Positions 1 through 10,409 of a stretch of 64,000 nucleotides of DNA are shown here, piece after piece; positions within the stretch are counted from its first letter, which is position 1, and every line of letters starts with the position of its first letter. Source of the stretch: Virgibacillus subterraneus (GTDB lineage: Bacteria; Bacillota; Bacilli; Bacillales; Amphibacillaceae). A program made the position numbers and the translations under genes. The stretch is taken from contig NZ_FOEH01000004.1 of assembly GCF_900110695.1 (NCBI RefSeq), forward strand, positions 62,001 to 126,000. Reading direction: 5' to 3'. The notes beneath the pieces are model-generated. The model was not told the DNA's origin, made no database searches, and saw only the letters and a program-made list of their open reading frames with translations.

Positions 1-279
1 TCCAGGGTTACCTTTAAAAAGCATATGAAGCACCTGCCTGGAACAAGTAAGGCCCATTTCTTTACGTTTATCATTTATTACAATAGTTGCGTATATTTCT
101 TTTATAGTCTTCTTTAATTTCTCCATTCCTATGAATGATGAAAATTCTGAATCAATATGTGAAAATGGACTACTCTCTGCATTTGGTAATCGGCCGGTAT
201 TTTCAAACGGTACATTATTTTTATCATGCAGAACTATATTAATCTGCCCATTTTTATTTCGAAGTTTTTGCGTTTCCAC
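1..279 (-). CDS. spoVK: Stage V sporulation protein K, N-terminal part (runs off the window)
   Basis: This is the first 93 codons of a gene that continues beyond base 1. The translated N-terminus contains a GQINIVL stretch near the start, then an FIGMEKLKKTIKEIY block and a final HMLFKGNPG just before the Walker A motif of an AAA ATPase. This matches SpoVK, an AAA+ ATPase needed for late spore maturation (family knowledge). The start is a GTG at 279 with an AGGGGTGAT ribosome site directly upstream. It lies downstream of hfq, as in B. subtilis. The ATPase core itself is outside the window. Identification is from residue recall, not a search. Confidence 0.85.
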   Translation of the reverse strand, partial: METQKLRNKNGQINIVLHDKNNVPFENTGRLPNAESSPFSHIDSEFSSFIGMEKLKKTIKEIYATIVINDKRKEMGLTCSRQVLHMLFKGNPG

Positions 280-359
280 ATCATCACCCCTTAGTCACGT
301 TAGTATACGCGGTATTTAAAAAAGATGTGACAAACGCCCAGATGCCAAAGCAATATTAA

Positions 360-430
360 AAAACTTGGCTATTCACCAAGCCTTAGTTGCATTTATGCAG
401 TAATAAAGGATTTATACTTTCTTACCTGCC
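360..430 (+). repeat. Terminator-associated short repeat, copy 1
   Basis: One copy of a dispersed element. Read on + it starts with AAAACTTGGC, an inverted CCAAG arm, then CCTTAGTTGCATTTATGCAG and a TTTATACTTTCTTA end. It directly abuts the T-run of the hfq terminator. Related copies are at about 7369, 17516, 41468, 59879, 60150 and 61203. Confidence 0.8.
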
Positions 431-431
431 T

Positions 432-465
432 AAAAACGGACGCCCATTAAATTAAGAGCGTCCGT
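432..465 (-). terminator. Rho-independent terminator after hfq
   Basis: The arms ACGGACGC (436-443) and GCGTCCGT (458-465) pair perfectly. On the minus strand the stem is followed by TTTTTA. It lies 9 bases past the hfq stop codon. A dispersed repeat begins immediately after the T-run. Confidence 0.85.
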
Positions 466-473
466 TACATTTA

Positions 474-698
474 TTATTCTTTTTCAAGTTCTACATTTTT
501 CACTGGGGCAAAAGTAGAAATAGCATGTTTAAAAATTAATTGTTGTTTTCCGTCTGTTTCTAACAAGACAGTGAAATTATCAAAGGCTTTTAATATCCCT
601 CTTAATTGAAATCCATTTGTCAAAAAAACGGTAGTTGAAATATGGTCCTTTCGAAGCTGATTTAAATATTGATCCTGAATGTTTACTGATTGCGCCAT
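474..698 (-). CDS. hfq: RNA chaperone Hfq
   Basis: A 74-residue protein of the usual Hfq length in Bacilli. It forms hexameric rings that bind small RNAs and A-rich or U-rich RNA ends. The Sm1 part ([11 protein letters not shown], about residues 24-34) and the Sm2 signature (FKHAIST, about residues 56-62) are both visible, with an acidic tail. An AGAGGAGGATG ribosome site precedes the ATG. It follows miaA in the conserved miaA-hfq order and is closed by a strong terminator at 432-465. Confidence 0.97.
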   Translation of the reverse strand: MAQSVNIQDQYLNQLRKDHISTTVFLTNGFQLRGILKAFDNFTVLLETDGKQQLIFKHAISTFAPVKNVELEKE

Positions 699-738
699 CG
701 CACATCCTCCTCTATTCTATATCTGTATATAATTACTT

Positions 739-1674
739 CTATATTCTTCTTAACATTCCTGCTAATTCATCTAAAATTTTTCTAAATGTTTCATCAATTG
801 TTTCTGGAGTTATTGTGTACCATTGTACATCCAGCTTATTTTTAAACCACGTATATTGCCGTTTAGCAAACCTTCTTGAGTTTCGCTTCAATGTTTCCGT
901 AGCTTGTATCAATGATTGTTCCCCTTTAAAGTAAGGAATAAACTCTTTATAACCAATCCCCCTCATAGATTGACAATTTTCAAAGCCTTGTTTATAAAGC
1001 ATTTCAACCTCATCTAACAAGCCTTGTTCAAGCATATTATCAACTCGAGCATTAATTCGTTCATATAAAAGCTTCCGGTCCATCTCCAAACCTATAAAAA
1101 TGGGATTATATGGGGAATCCCTTTTTTGTTCCTTCTGATACTCTGACATAGTCATTCCGGTTGTTTGATAGATTTCCAACGCACGAATTACTCTTCGATG
1201 ATTGTTTGGGTGGATTTTTGTAGCTTGATCAGGGTCTATTTTTTTTAATCTATTATATAAAGTCAACACTCCTAGGTTCTCAAGCTCTTCTTCAAGCCGT
1301 CTAGTGACTGCACCATTACGTTTTTGATCCGAAAAGTTATAATTATACAATGCCGCTTGAATGTACAGTCCACTTCCACCAGCTATTATCGGCAACTTTT
1401 GATGTGAAGCAATTTCGTTAATATATTGTTGGACAAGTACCTGATAATCAGCAACAGAGAATGAATCGCTCGGACTTTTAGTATCAATCATATAATGAGG
1501 AATGCCTTGTTTTTCTTCCTCGCTAATTTTTGCTGTTCCGATATCCAAGCCTTGGTATACTTGCATAGAGTCGCCGCTAATAATCTCTCCATTGAACGAT
1601 TCTGCAACTTCTATACTAAGTCTTGTTTTCCCAACAGCAGTTGGTCCAACAATCGCAATCACTGGTTTTTTCAT
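739..1674 (-). CDS. miaA: tRNA dimethylallyltransferase MiaA
   Basis: Transfers a dimethylallyl group to A37 of tRNAs that read UNN codons, making i6A; MiaB, also in this window, then methylthiolates it. The P-loop GPTAVGKT sits at residues 10-17, and SGDSMQVYQGLDIGTAK further on is the DxxQ/Y substrate region. About 311 residues, normal for the family. Three ATG codons lie in a row; I chose the last because AGGGGA is otherwise too close, but the first (1680) is possible. It sits between dps and hfq, with a 40-base gap to hfq. Confidence 0.96.
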   Translation of the reverse strand: MKKPVIAIVGPTAVGKTRLSIEVAESFNGEIISGDSMQVYQGLDIGTAKISEEEKQGIPHYMIDTKSPSDSFSVADYQVLVQQYINEIASHQKLPIIAGGSGLYIQAALYNYNFSDQKRNGAVTRRLEEELENLGVLTLYNRLKKIDPDQATKIHPNNHRRVIRALEIYQTTGMTMSEYQKEQKRDSPYNPIFIGLEMDRKLLYERINARVDNMLEQGLLDEVEMLYKQGFENCQSMRGIGYKEFIPYFKGEQSLIQATETLKRNSRRFAKRQYTWFKNKLDVQWYTITPETIDETFRKILDELAGMLRRI

Positions 1675-1694
1675 CATCATTCCCCTATATATCT

Positions 1695-2144
1695 TTATTC
1701 ATACGCAAGATATGCCTGTAACATCCAGATATGTTTTTCTAATTTCCCTTGTAACGTTACAAGCAAATCAACTGTTGGCTCATCTTTGCGTTCGGAAGCT
1801 TCAGGAATACCTTCATTCTTTATTTCACTGATGATCTGTTTATAGTCGCTAATTAACTGTCTTACTATCTCATCTTCTTTATCATCAGCTGTTGCTTCCT
1901 CAAGTGTTGATTCTTTTATGTATTTAATCATTGTTGCCAATGGTTTGCCATCAATCATTAAAACTCTCTCAGCTATTTCATCCAAATCACTTTCTATTGT
2001 TTTATACATATCTTCAAAAACATCGTGCAACTGGTAAAAGTGTTTTCCTTGAATGAACCAGTGATAACGGTGGAGCTTTACGTACATGACAAAGTAATTG
2101 GACAATAATTGATTTAAAAAGTTTATTAGCTTCTGATTATCCAT
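1695..2144 (-). CDS. dps: Dps family ferritin-like DNA-protection protein
   Basis: A 149-residue Dps/MrgA-type protein: dodecamers of this family oxidise and store iron and shield DNA from peroxide. The ferroxidase residues are visible (H28 in LHRYHW, H40 and D44 in LHDVFED, D55 and E59 in ESDLDEIAER). The start is the ATG at 2144 with GCGAGGTG upstream; the longer reading (2177) adds a segment without family character. It stands between mutL and miaA, with 20 bases to miaA. This is not the B. subtilis arrangement, so it appears to be a local insertion. Which Dps subgroup it belongs to cannot be settled by eye. Confidence 0.9.
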   Translation of the reverse strand: MDNQKLINFLNQLLSNYFVMYVKLHRYHWFIQGKHFYQLHDVFEDMYKTIESDLDEIAERVLMIDGKPLATMIKYIKESTLEEATADDKEDEIVRQLISDYKQIISEIKNEGIPEASERKDEPTVDLLVTLQGKLEKHIWMLQAYLAYE

Positions 2145-2202
2145 AGCGCACCTCGCTGTTTTACTTATAGTTTTCACGAGGTGTGCTTCATTTATTCAAT
2201 CC

Positions 2203-4008
2203 TTACATAACGCGTTTGAACATTTTCTCCAATTCATAGGAAGAATAGTGCACAATGATTGGTCGGCCATGCGGACATGTAAATGGATCAGTTGAATTAC
2301 GTAAATCTTCCAATAATCGAAACATGTCTTCCTGGCTTAAATAATGATTTGCTTTAATTGAACGTTTGCATGACATTAATATTGCTGCATCTTCTCTTAT
2401 TTTCTCAACATTGATCCGTTCATCCTCCATAACCTGATCAATCATTTCCCGAATTATCTCTTCTTCAAAACCCTTAGGAAACCATGTTGGATATGAGCGA
2501 ATAATATAAGTTTGATTTCCAAATGACTCGAAAAATAGTCCTACTTTCTCAAGTTCTCCTTTGTAATGATCAATAAAGATAGATTCTTGTTTAGAAAATT
2601 CAAATGTCAAAGGCATTAATAATTCCTGAGACTCGTTAATTGTTTTACCAAGCTTCTGTTTAAAAAACTCATACTTTATACGTTCTTGTGCCGCGTGCTG
2701 GTCGATCATATATAACCCTTTTTCATTTTGGGCTAGAATGTAAGTACCATGGAGTTGACCAATTGGATACATAGTAGGTACACGTTGCTGTTCTTCTTTG
2801 ACTACTGCAGGTTTTACGTCAGAAAGGATATCTTTATTATTGTCGAACTCTTGTTGAAAACCTATATTATTAGTTGAGTTTGCTTGCTCTATAGTTGATA
2901 CATGTTCGTTTACTTGAGGCGTTTGTTCCCATTGCTGTGCTTCCCTCTGTGGTTCATTAAATTGTAATGTGTTTTGAACTGATTTCTCTTGATTTTCTTG
3001 CTTTTGTTCCATTTCAGGAATTAAGGATGCTTGTCGGAATTTTGTTCTAATTGTCTCTTCAATGGCGGCAAATAATTCCTTATCTTTACTAAAACGAACC
3101 TCTAGTTTAGTTGGGTGTACGTTCACATCAACTAAAATTGGGTCCATTGTTATCGATAGGACGACTACTGGCAGACGGCCAATTGGTAAGAGTGTGTGAT
3201 ATCCTCTAATAATCGCTTGTGACAATGGGATACTCTTTATATACCGTCCATTAATAATAGTGGATATATAATTACGCGATGCTCTGGTGACTTCAGGTTT
3301 TGCAATAAATCCTTCGATTGAAAAATCAAGGGTATCACGCTGAATCGGCAACATCTTTTTAGCAACACTCATCCCATATACATTTCCAACTACCTGGAGC
3401 AGATCTCCAGACCCAGTTGTCTTGAAGAGAGACTTCCCGTTGTGGGTGGCTTCAAAACGAATTCCCGGGTGAGATAATGCTAGCCTGTTTAATAGATCTG
3501 TAATGTGCCCAAGCTCCGTATGAATAGTTTTCATGTATTTTAATCGAGCAGGAGTATTAAAAAATAAATCTTCTACTACGATTTCTGAGCCTTTACGTGC
3601 ATCACTTTTCGCCCTGTTTATAATGGATCCGCCTTCCATCGAAATTAACGTAGCAGCATTTTCACCTCGTGATGTCTTTACTGTTAATTTACTTACTGCT
3701 GCTATACTTGCTAATGCTTCTCCGCGAAATCCCAGCGTTTTGACATGAAATAAGTCTGTTTCGCTTTTAATTTTACTTGTCGCATGACGCAGAAAGGCTT
3801 TCTCGCAGTCATCCTCAGACATACCATCGCCATTATCGGTTATTTTAATTTTTTGTAATCCAGCTTCCTCTACTTCGACTTTTATCGAAGTACTATTAGC
3901 ATCAATACTATTTTCAATTAATTCTTTTACGACAGATGCAGGGCGTTCCACTACTTCTCCAGCAGCAATTTTATTTGCTAAAGCATCCGGCATTTGAATA
4001 ATATTCAT
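2203..4008 (-). CDS. mutL: DNA mismatch repair protein MutL
   Basis: Couples MutS mismatch recognition to strand nicking and removal. The N-terminal GHKL ATPase shows [10 protein letters not shown] (29-38), DNGDGM (58-63) and TLGFRGEAL (91-99). A variable Gln-rich linker follows (about 335-400). The C-terminal domain has the endonuclease motif [12 protein letters not shown] near residue 435 and the zinc-site pieces SCKRS and CPHGRP. It is therefore a nicking-type MutL, as expected where no MutH exists. 601 residues. It starts 19 bases after mutS, so the two are probably co-transcribed. Confidence 0.98.
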   Translation of the reverse strand: MNIIQMPDALANKIAAGEVVERPASVVKELIENSIDANSTSIKVEVEEAGLQKIKITDNGDGMSEDDCEKAFLRHATSKIKSETDLFHVKTLGFRGEALASIAAVSKLTVKTSRGENAATLISMEGGSIINRAKSDARKGSEIVVEDLFFNTPARLKYMKTIHTELGHITDLLNRLALSHPGIRFEATHNGKSLFKTTGSGDLLQVVGNVYGMSVAKKMLPIQRDTLDFSIEGFIAKPEVTRASRNYISTIINGRYIKSIPLSQAIIRGYHTLLPIGRLPVVVLSITMDPILVDVNVHPTKLEVRFSKDKELFAAIEETIRTKFRQASLIPEMEQKQENQEKSVQNTLQFNEPQREAQQWEQTPQVNEHVSTIEQANSTNNIGFQQEFDNNKDILSDVKPAVVKEEQQRVPTMYPIGQLHGTYILAQNEKGLYMIDQHAAQERIKYEFFKQKLGKTINESQELLMPLTFEFSKQESIFIDHYKGELEKVGLFFESFGNQTYIIRSYPTWFPKGFEEEIIREMIDQVMEDERINVEKIREDAAILMSCKRSIKANHYLSQEDMFRLLEDLRNSTDPFTCPHGRPIIVHYSSYELEKMFKRVM

Positions 4009-4027
4009 GAGAACAATCCCTTCTATC

Positions 4028-6604
4028 TTACTTTTTTACATGTTTTTGCAAACGGTACAGTTCGTTCATCGCTTCCATCGGTGTCATTTCAAATAAATTA
4101 AGATTATTTAAGTCCTCAATTATTGATTTGTCTTCTTTGCTGTACTGTTTCTTTCCTTTAGGTATTTTTTCCTCAATAAAAAAGGATAATTGATCATTAG
4201 CAGCTAGATTGGCTACCTCATGCAGTTCATCATTATTCTCCAATTGATTTAAAATGGAACCTGCTCGATCAATGAGTGGTTCAGGAAGATTTGCTAATTT
4301 CGCAACGTGTATACCATAGCTTTGATCAGCTGCTCCTTCTTTTATCTGGTGAAGAAAAACTACATTTCCTTCATACTCTTCTGCGCGAACATGAATGTTT
4401 TTCAATTTATCTAAGGTATTTTCAAGTGCAGTTAATTCATGATAATGTGTTGAAAATAATGTTTTGGCATGAATATTATTGTGGATATATTCAACAATCG
4501 ATTGTGCTAGTGCCATTCCATCATATGTGCTTGTCCCTCGACCAATTTCATCAAGCAGAATTAAGCTGTTTTCTGTCGCATTAGTAATGGCATGATTTGC
4601 TTCCAGCATTTCAACCATAAAAGTACTCTGCCCTGCAACTAGATCATCTGCTGCACCAATCCGTGTAAAGATCTGATCGAATAGAATTAAATCTGCATCT
4701 TCACATGGAACAAAACAGCCAATTTGCCCCATAATAACTGTTAATGCCAGTTGACGCATATAGGTACTCTTACCTGACATATTAGGGCCGGTTATTAGAA
4801 GAACGTCAGTGTTTTGATCCAGTAATACATTATTTGGAACGAAAGAGTCATCCTTCATCACTTGTTCAATTACAGGGTGACGCCCATTCTTAATAGATAA
4901 CGTCTCATCAACAAATCGCGGGCGCTTATAATTATTCGCTTCACTAACCGTTGCGAACGCCTGAAGTACGTCAATCTTACTGACTATATCAGCTAAATGC
5001 TGTATTTTAGGTATATGTTCTTTTATTTGTTCTCGAATTTTAAGGAATAAATTATATTCTAAATCAACGCTTTTTTCTTCTGCCTCTAAAATAAGTTCTT
5101 CTTTTTCCTTTAATTCCGGTGTAATGTAACGCTCAGCATTCGATAATGTCTGCTTGCGTTCATATTTTCCCTCAGGCAAGAGATGTAAATTGGCTTTGGT
5201 TACTTCAATATAATAACCAAACACACGGTTATAACCAATTTTAAGGGACTTGATATTTGTTTCTTTCTTTTCCTTCTGTTCCAGTTCAGCAATCCATTGT
5301 TTTCCATTACGTGAAGCTTCTCTATAAGTATCAAGCTTTTCATTATACCCATCTTTAATAATCGATCCTTCTTTGATCGATATTGGCGGATCTTCTATTA
5401 AACTGGTATCTAATATGGATAGGATCTCTTCTGGAAATACAAGTTTATTACTTAATTCAATTATATTTTTTTGGTTAAATTGCTTTAGTATTGTACTAAC
5501 TTCCGGTAACTTTTCTAATGAATGTTTTAATTGGATAAGATCACGTGCATTTATATTGCCGAATGCAACTCGACCGGCAAGACGTTCAAGATCATAAACT
5601 GATTTTAATACATCACGTAGAGAATCGCGCTCCATAAATCCTTGATAAAAGCCATCAACAATATCATGACGTTTTTCAATTTCATATTTATTTAATAATG
5701 GGCGTTCTAGCCACTTTTTAAGCATTCTGGATCCCATTGCTGTTACTGTTTTATCAAGTACCCACAGGAGACTGCCATGCTTGCTTTTTTTCATAATTGT
5801 CTCAGTTAATTCCAGGTTTCGTTTAGAGTACATATCCAACGCTAAATGATGTTCCAATTCAATAATCTTAGCAGGCTGTAAATGATCAAGTGAACGCTTT
5901 TGTGTGTATTGGATGTAATTAAGCAGACGACTAAATGCCTTAACAAGTCGCTCATCAGTTAGGTTATCGCATAAACTGCGATATTCTGCATTAAAATTTA
6001 TTTCATCCTGGTAGGACAATGTTACGTTTATTTTTTTGCTTAATTGGTCCTGTAATTCATCAGGCAAACTCGAAGGAATTACTATTTCTTTTATTGGCTG
6101 ATTATACAACTCATGAATGACTGCTTCCCAACCACTTGAAATAAGTGCAATATTGTTTTCACCAATTGACAAATCATTATAAACTATTACATAAGAACCA
6201 TCAGAGAAATGAGAAAGACTGGCAATATAGTTGTTATCACGTTCATTAAGCATATTGCTTTCCATTACGGTTCCAGGAGTAATAAGCTGAACAACTTCTC
6301 TTCTTACAACACCCTTAGCTACCTTTGGATCCTCAACTTGCTCACAAATAGCTACTTTATATCCTTTTTCAATTAAATTTTTAATGTAATTAGCAGCAGA
6401 ATGATAGGGTACACCGCACATTGGAATAGGGTCATCTTGTCCTGCACCTCGTTTGGTAAGGGTTATTTCCAATTCCCTAGCAGCATTTATTGCATCATCA
6501 AAGAACATTTCATAAAAATCACCTAATCGAAAAAATAAAAATGCATCTTTGTGTTCTGCTTTTATTTTTAAGTATTGTTCCATCATTGGTGTGCTTTTAG
6601 CCAT
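4028..6604 (-). CDS. mutS: DNA mismatch repair protein MutS
   Basis: The 858-residue mismatch recognition ATPase. The mismatch-reading Phe-x-Glu motif appears as FYEMFFDDA near residues 31-39 and [18 protein letters not shown] follows. The ATPase has Walker [15 protein letters not shown] at about 604-617 and Walker [17 protein letters not shown] further on. The start ATG follows a GGAGGATTAACTT ribosome site. mutL lies directly downstream. A long non-coding island separates it from cotE upstream, and it has its own likely promoter at 6644-6652. Confidence 0.98.
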   Translation of the reverse strand: MAKSTPMMEQYLKIKAEHKDAFLFFRLGDFYEMFFDDAINAARELEITLTKRGAGQDDPIPMCGVPYHSAANYIKNLIEKGYKVAICEQVEDPKVAKGVVRREVVQLITPGTVMESNMLNERDNNYIASLSHFSDGSYVIVYNDLSIGENNIALISSGWEAVIHELYNQPIKEIVIPSSLPDELQDQLSKKINVTLSYQDEINFNAEYRSLCDNLTDERLVKAFSRLLNYIQYTQKRSLDHLQPAKIIELEHHLALDMYSKRNLELTETIMKKSKHGSLLWVLDKTVTAMGSRMLKKWLERPLLNKYEIEKRHDIVDGFYQGFMERDSLRDVLKSVYDLERLAGRVAFGNINARDLIQLKHSLEKLPEVSTILKQFNQKNIIELSNKLVFPEEILSILDTSLIEDPPISIKEGSIIKDGYNEKLDTYREASRNGKQWIAELEQKEKKETNIKSLKIGYNRVFGYYIEVTKANLHLLPEGKYERKQTLSNAERYITPELKEKEELILEAEEKSVDLEYNLFLKIREQIKEHIPKIQHLADIVSKIDVLQAFATVSEANNYKRPRFVDETLSIKNGRHPVIEQVMKDDSFVPNNVLLDQNTDVLLITGPNMSGKSTYMRQLALTVIMGQIGCFVPCEDADLILFDQIFTRIGAADDLVAGQSTFMVEMLEANHAITNATENSLILLDEIGRGTSTYDGMALAQSIVEYIHNNIHAKTLFSTHYHELTALENTLDKLKNIHVRAEEYEGNVVFLHQIKEGAADQSYGIHVAKLANLPEPLIDRAGSILNQLENNDELHEVANLAANDQLSFFIEEKIPKGKKQYSKEDKSIIEDLNNLNLFEMTPMEAMNELYRLQKHVKK

Positions 6605-6643
6605 AAGTTAATCCTCCAAAAAATATACCGAATATAATGTACA

Positions 6644-6652
6644 ATTATAGCA
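6644..6652 (-). promoter_or_regulatory. Probable mutSL promoter (extended -10)
   Basis: On the minus strand the sequence TGCTATAAT (6652-6644) is an extended sigma-A -10 element, about 40 bases upstream of mutS. No convincing -35 box is visible, which extended -10 promoters can tolerate. Confidence 0.5.
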
Positions 6653-6696
6653 TAATTTGTAGACATAAAGCGACTTCCCCATATCATAATAAAAGC

Positions 6697-7262
6697 TGTT
6701 CCCTAAAAGGTTGTTGATATGAACTGCTACACAAACCGATTCGTAGTATTTAATGTGGATCTCTAACCTCGCAGCTGAAATATACTCGCTTTCACTGCTC
6801 CGTATGCTTTCACAGTGTCTTGCCTAGCCGTGGGCTCAGCATGAGCCTCCGACGCATAGGACGTGCTAGTGCAGACGTTGCCACAGGACGTGGGGTACTT
6901 AGTCTGCCTCGCACGCAAAGAACGCTCACTGTGGGGTCTCTTAGACTCGCTGTCGAGGCCACTGAAAAACCACCGTCTTTTTAAACTAGTGAAAATCGAT
7001 TCCTAAATTTCGTGCAATAATCATCTTGTAGTGGGGAGTAACATATTATTTCACCTGTTATTCACTAAATGAATTGGGAAATAAATTTTCCAAAATATGT
7101 TTTTCAGTGGGCTCCTTGCTGTCCCACAGGAGTCTCGCATATTTCAGCTGCTGGTTTAAATGGTTTAAATCTTGTTTTCACCCATCACAATATGCATTTT
7201 GTTGATTTGAACTACTTATTAAGATTCATTACTTTAAAAAAGCAACAATCTTTTAGAAAACA
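6697..7262. repeat. Non-coding island 1, bounded by inverted repeats
   Basis: A gene-free stretch of about 570 bases between cotE and mutS. The left end TGTTCCCTAAAAGGTTGTTG (6697-6716) is the inverse of the right end CAACAATCTTTTAGAAAACA (7243-7262) at 17 of 20 positions. Inside are GTTGATATGAACTGC (6713-6727), a block of about 100 bases (6851-6950) nearly identical to 62485-62584, and a second block (about 7130-7215) like 62595-62665. A short reading frame at 7069-7272 has no codon character or ribosome site. Confidence 0.7.
6871..6907 (+). repeat. Covarying two-stem hairpin motif, copy 1
   Basis: The outer stem is GCAGAC / GTCTGC, the inner stem GCCAC / GTGGG (closing four pairs good) with loop AGGAC. 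The internal loop has GTT on the 5' side and GTACTTA on the 3' side. It shares architecture with the copies at 49459, 60028, 62506 and (reverse orientation) 62725. Confidence 0.7.
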
Positions 7263-7368
7263 ACCAGAGTGACAGTGCGTTCCTATAAAAAATCAGAAAA
7301 CTGGGTATTCGTTAAAGGGGATACTTGTGAAAGCGTATTTTCCTTTACTATAGAGTGAAGTCTTAAGA

Positions 7369-7416
7369 GCGAATCCATTAGCTGCACTTATGCAGTAAAG
7401 TATGTTCTTAACTACC
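7369..7416 (+). repeat. Terminator-associated short repeat, copy 2
   Basis: A partial copy reading GCGAATCCATTAGCTGCACT then TATGCAGTAAAGTATG and CTTAACTACC. It directly abuts the T-run of the cotE terminator. It lacks the CTTGGC hairpin half seen in the full copies. Confidence 0.65.
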
Positions 7417-7453
7417 AAAAAAACTTACGAGAGTATTAACCCTCGTAAGTTTT
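7417..7453 (-). terminator. Rho-independent terminator after cotE
   Basis: Arms AAAACTTACGAG (7420-7431) and CTCGTAAGTTTT (7442-7453) pair over 12 bases and abut the cotE stop codon. A T-run follows on the minus strand. Confidence 0.85.
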
Positions 7454-8023
7454 CTAGTCCTTCGCCTTATCCTTCACAAAATCTGGACTTACATCACTTA
7501 ACTCGTCATCTGTTATATCAAATCCCCAATCGTCATCATCAAAATTATCGTTGAAACCTTTAGGATTTACTCTTACCTTAACCTTTGTTTCTCCAATAAT
7601 TTGGACAACAAATTCGCGCTCTATTTCTACAACTATTTTATGACCTTGGTTAGCAATTTGGCACTCCAAACAATTAGGCTGTTGAATCACTTTGGCAATA
7701 ACATCATAATCGTCACTCAGACAATTATCATCCTTAACAGATAGTGGAATATAGTCACAATACGTTACACGTTCTGTTACCACCTCAGTTTTTGTATTGT
7801 CATTGTACGAATACCAAATATTAATATCGTAGCTACCATTTATTTCTACAGTATCTTCTGATTTTTTCTTGGCATTATACAGATGATTGATCACCCAGCA
7901 ACCAAGAATGCTTGATGGTCTATGTGACGGCGAGATATTGTGAGTAGCCTGCGTGAACTTTCTACCCTTACCACAGACAGCTTTCGTAATGATTTCTCTA
8001 AATTCTTGATCAAGAAAAGTCAT
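7454..8023 (-). CDS. cotE: Outer spore coat morphogenetic protein CotE
   Basis: A 189-residue homologue of CotE (181 in B. subtilis), which builds a ring around the forespore on which the outer coat assembles. Recognisable segments are [18 protein letters not shown] (about 8-25), [33 protein letters not shown] and QQPNCLE, and the acidic tail is typical. The ATG at 8023 was chosen because GAGGAGGT precedes it at the right distance; a longer reading to 8065 runs through that ribosome site. A sigma-K-like promoter is at 8054-8082. Confidence 0.95.
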   Translation of the reverse strand: MTFLDQEFREIITKAVCGKGRKFTQATHNISPSHRPSSILGCWVINHLYNAKKKSEDTVEINGSYDINIWYSYNDNTKTEVVTERVTYCDYIPLSVKDDNCLSDDYDVIAKVIQQPNCLECQIANQGHKIVVEIEREFVVQIIGETKVKVRVNPKGFNDNFDDDDWGFDITDDELSDVSPDFVKDKAKD

Positions 8024-8053
8024 AATTTCGTTTACCTCCTCTTTTTTCATAGT

Positions 8054-8082
8054 CATTTTATGCAAGACAAATACCTATAGTG
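8054..8082 (-). promoter_or_regulatory. Candidate sigma-K-type promoter of cotE
   Basis: On the minus strand CAC (8082-8080) is followed after 17 bases by CATAAAATG (8062-8054). The sigma-K consensus is an AC-containing -35 and CATAnnnTA; the final A is a G here. B. subtilis cotE has sigma-E and sigma-K promoters (established). A match by eye only. Confidence 0.35.
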
Positions 8083-8195
8083 CATAGCTATTGTATAAAA
8101 GGACGTAAAGATTAGAATATCTTTTCTTAAAAATCATTCAAAGGCTATTGCCATAAGGAAAGCCAGGCAAGAAAAATTTCCTGCCTGGCATCAAT

Positions 8196-8624
8196 TTAAT
8201 GGCTGCATGCTGAGCCGTTATTTGTCTTTGAACCAGTTTCACCCGATAAAAGGTCACCGCCAGTAGACGATATAACATCATTTGTTACCTCACGGGCAAT
8301 TGTTCCAGAAACCAATTGCAAAATATCATTAACTACAATTTGAGTTTCTTTAAATTCTTGTACCACTGGAATATCATCAATTTCAGCTTGCAAACGGTCA
8401 ATTTCAGCTTCTACCTTTTTCAATGCTTCTGTTTTTTCATAAGCCTGGAAATTAACTGCCTGCTTCTGTAAAGTTTTAATTTTAGTTATTAATTGTTGTA
8501 CTTTTTTATTATTATTAATTTTTGCCTCGACTTGTTTAAAGCGATCAATCTCTTCTGTGCTAGCTAGCATCTGTGCCAAACCTTTTGCTTCATCAAGCAC
8601 TTGTTTGCGTGTATATTCAGCCAT
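8196..8624 (-). CDS. ricA: RicA/YmcA, subunit of the RicAFT regulatory complex
   Basis: A 142-residue helical YlbF/YmcA-family protein. With YlbF and YaaT it forms the RicAFT complex, which carries iron-sulphur clusters and promotes RNase Y-dependent mRNA maturation, competence, biofilm formation and sporulation in B. subtilis (established). Visible signatures are LQKQAVNFQAYEKTEALKKV in mid-protein and the tail SSTGGDLLSGETGSK ending in a Cys (SACSH). It starts one base after the miaB stop, so it is translationally linked to miaB. rny, its functional partner, is upstream in the same region. Confidence 0.94.
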   Translation of the reverse strand: MAEYTRKQVLDEAKGLAQMLASTEEIDRFKQVEAKINNNKKVQQLITKIKTLQKQAVNFQAYEKTEALKKVEAEIDRLQAEIDDIPVVQEFKETQIVVNDILQLVSGTIAREVTNDVISSTGGDLLSGETGSKTNNGSACSH

Positions 8625-8625
8625 A

Positions 8626-10206
8626 TTAATTCACCTCAACTGTATTTTCTACCATTATACCATTTAATGACCATGTTTTGGATTCGGTAATTTCGACTTC
8701 AACAATTTTGCCAATTGCTGATTTAGGACCTTGAAAGTTTACCAGTTTATTTCTTTCTGTATAGCCAGCAAGAATATCTGGATTTTTCTTACTCTCACCA
8801 TCGACAAGAACTTTAACAATCTTATTATCATAGGTTTTCATTGATTCTGCTGACTGTTTGTTAACAAGATCATTTAAACGGTATAACCGCTGTTTTTTCA
8901 CTTCTTCTGGTACGTCATCTGTCTTTCTGGCAGCTGGAGTACCATCACGAGGTGAATAAATAAATGTATATGCTGCTTCAAATCCAACTTCTTCTACTAA
9001 TGTCATTGTTTCTTCGAATTGTTCTTCTGTTTCGTTTGGAAAGCCGACAATAATATCTGTAGTGAGGGTTGCATTAGGCATAGCTTCACGTATTTTGCGA
9101 ACAAGCTCTAAATATTCTTCACGTGTATATTTACGATTCATTTTCTTTAGAACCTCACTGCTTCCGGACTGGACAGGAAGATGGATATGATCAAGCAAAT
9201 TCCCACCCTGTGCTAATACTTCAATTAAGCGATCATCAAAATCTCTTGGGTGTGATGTTGTAAAGCGCACACGTGGAATATCAATTTTATGAATATCATT
9301 CATCAAATCACCTAAACCATATGACAATTCTTCTAAATCTTTTCCGTATGCATTAACATTTTGGCCAAGCAGAGTGACTTCTTTATAGCCCTGCGCTGCG
9401 AGATGCCTTACTTCCTGGATAATATCCTCCGGTTTACGGCTACGCTCTTTCCCGCGCGTCATAGGTACTATACAATAGGTACAAAACTTATCACATCCGT
9501 ACATAATATTTACCCATGCTTTTATATTACCTTTTCGTACTTTTGGAAGGTTTTCAATAATGTCGCCCTCTTTAGACCAAACTTCTACAATCTTTTCTTT
9601 TCCAAACATAGCTTCTTTTACTAGATGTGGAATACGGTGAATATTATGTGTTCCAAAAATCAAATCAATTTGCGGATGTTTTTTCAAAATCCGATTTACA
9701 ACAGATTCTTCCTGTGACATACAACCACATACACCAAGAATTAAATCCGGGTTCTCTAATTTAAGCGGTTTTAAGTGACCAATTTCACCAAACACTTTGT
9801 TTTCCGCATTTTCACGAATTGCACATGTGTTCAACAAAATAATATCTGCTTCTTTGGTATCAGAAGTTGACTCATAGCCCATCTCGGTTAGAATACCTGC
9901 CATGACCTCTGTATCATGCTCATTCATCTGACATCCATATGTACGAATCATGAATTTTTTGCCCTCACCAATTTTCTCCATACCTTCAGGGATTTCAAAG
10001 TCATAATGAACTTTCACATCATCACGACCACGTTTACGAGCTTTATTTAAATTTGGTGGCTCATATGTCGTTTCAAAATACTTTGAAATAATGTCATCGC
10101 TGGAAGTGTTCTTTAACCGATTCATATTATCCGATCCGGATTTTATGTCCGTTGGATTTTCAGTTTGCTTTATTTGTGACTGATCCTTTCGTTGCTGCTC
10201 ATTCAT
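8626..10206 (-). CDS. miaB: tRNA-2-methylthio-N6-dimethylallyladenosine synthase MiaB
   Basis: A radical-SAM methylthiotransferase that converts i6A37 made by MiaA into ms2i6A37. The N-terminal domain has three cluster cysteines (in GCQMNE, NTCAIRE and GVCGCM). The radical-SAM motif CDKFCTYC (C-x3-C-x2-C) is near residues 234-241, and a C-terminal TRAM domain follows. 526 residues, with a polar N-terminal extension of about 75 residues as in Bacillus homologues. A proper ribosome site (AAAGGAG) precedes the ATG. It lies just upstream of ricA. Confidence 0.97.
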   Translation of the reverse strand: MNEQQRKDQSQIKQTENPTDIKSGSDNMNRLKNTSSDDIISKYFETTYEPPNLNKARKRGRDDVKVHYDFEIPEGMEKIGEGKKFMIRTYGCQMNEHDTEVMAGILTEMGYESTSDTKEADIILLNTCAIRENAENKVFGEIGHLKPLKLENPDLILGVCGCMSQEESVVNRILKKHPQIDLIFGTHNIHRIPHLVKEAMFGKEKIVEVWSKEGDIIENLPKVRKGNIKAWVNIMYGCDKFCTYCIVPMTRGKERSRKPEDIIQEVRHLAAQGYKEVTLLGQNVNAYGKDLEELSYGLGDLMNDIHKIDIPRVRFTTSHPRDFDDRLIEVLAQGGNLLDHIHLPVQSGSSEVLKKMNRKYTREEYLELVRKIREAMPNATLTTDIIVGFPNETEEQFEETMTLVEEVGFEAAYTFIYSPRDGTPAARKTDDVPEEVKKQRLYRLNDLVNKQSAESMKTYDNKIVKVLVDGESKKNPDILAGYTERNKLVNFQGPKSAIGKIVEVEITESKTWSLNGIMVENTVEVN

Positions 10207-10355
10207 TAACGAAACTCCTTTCTTATATATAAAACGCTATTAATGACATAGATGTACATTATTAAATTATAAAGGCTATAGGCAAATTAAACAATACATG
10301 AGCAGTTTAGCGCAATGAAAAACTACCTGGAAATAGAAAGTTTACTAAATTTGTC

Positions 10356-10390
10356 ATAAAAATAGTGTTACGCAGCATTTGCGCAACACT
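10356..10390 (-). terminator. Rho-independent terminator after spoVS
   Basis: AGTGTTACGCA (10364-10374) pairs with TGCGCAACACT (10380-10390) with one mismatch. The minus strand then reads ATTTTTA. It lies about 20 bases past the spoVS stop and separates it from miaB. Confidence 0.75.
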
Positions 10391-10409
10391 TAATATTATA
10401 TTTAGTAAG

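Noticed and set aside
7069-7272. A 67-codon frame in island 1
   Set aside because: It crosses the island's repeat end and has no ribosome site or family resemblance.
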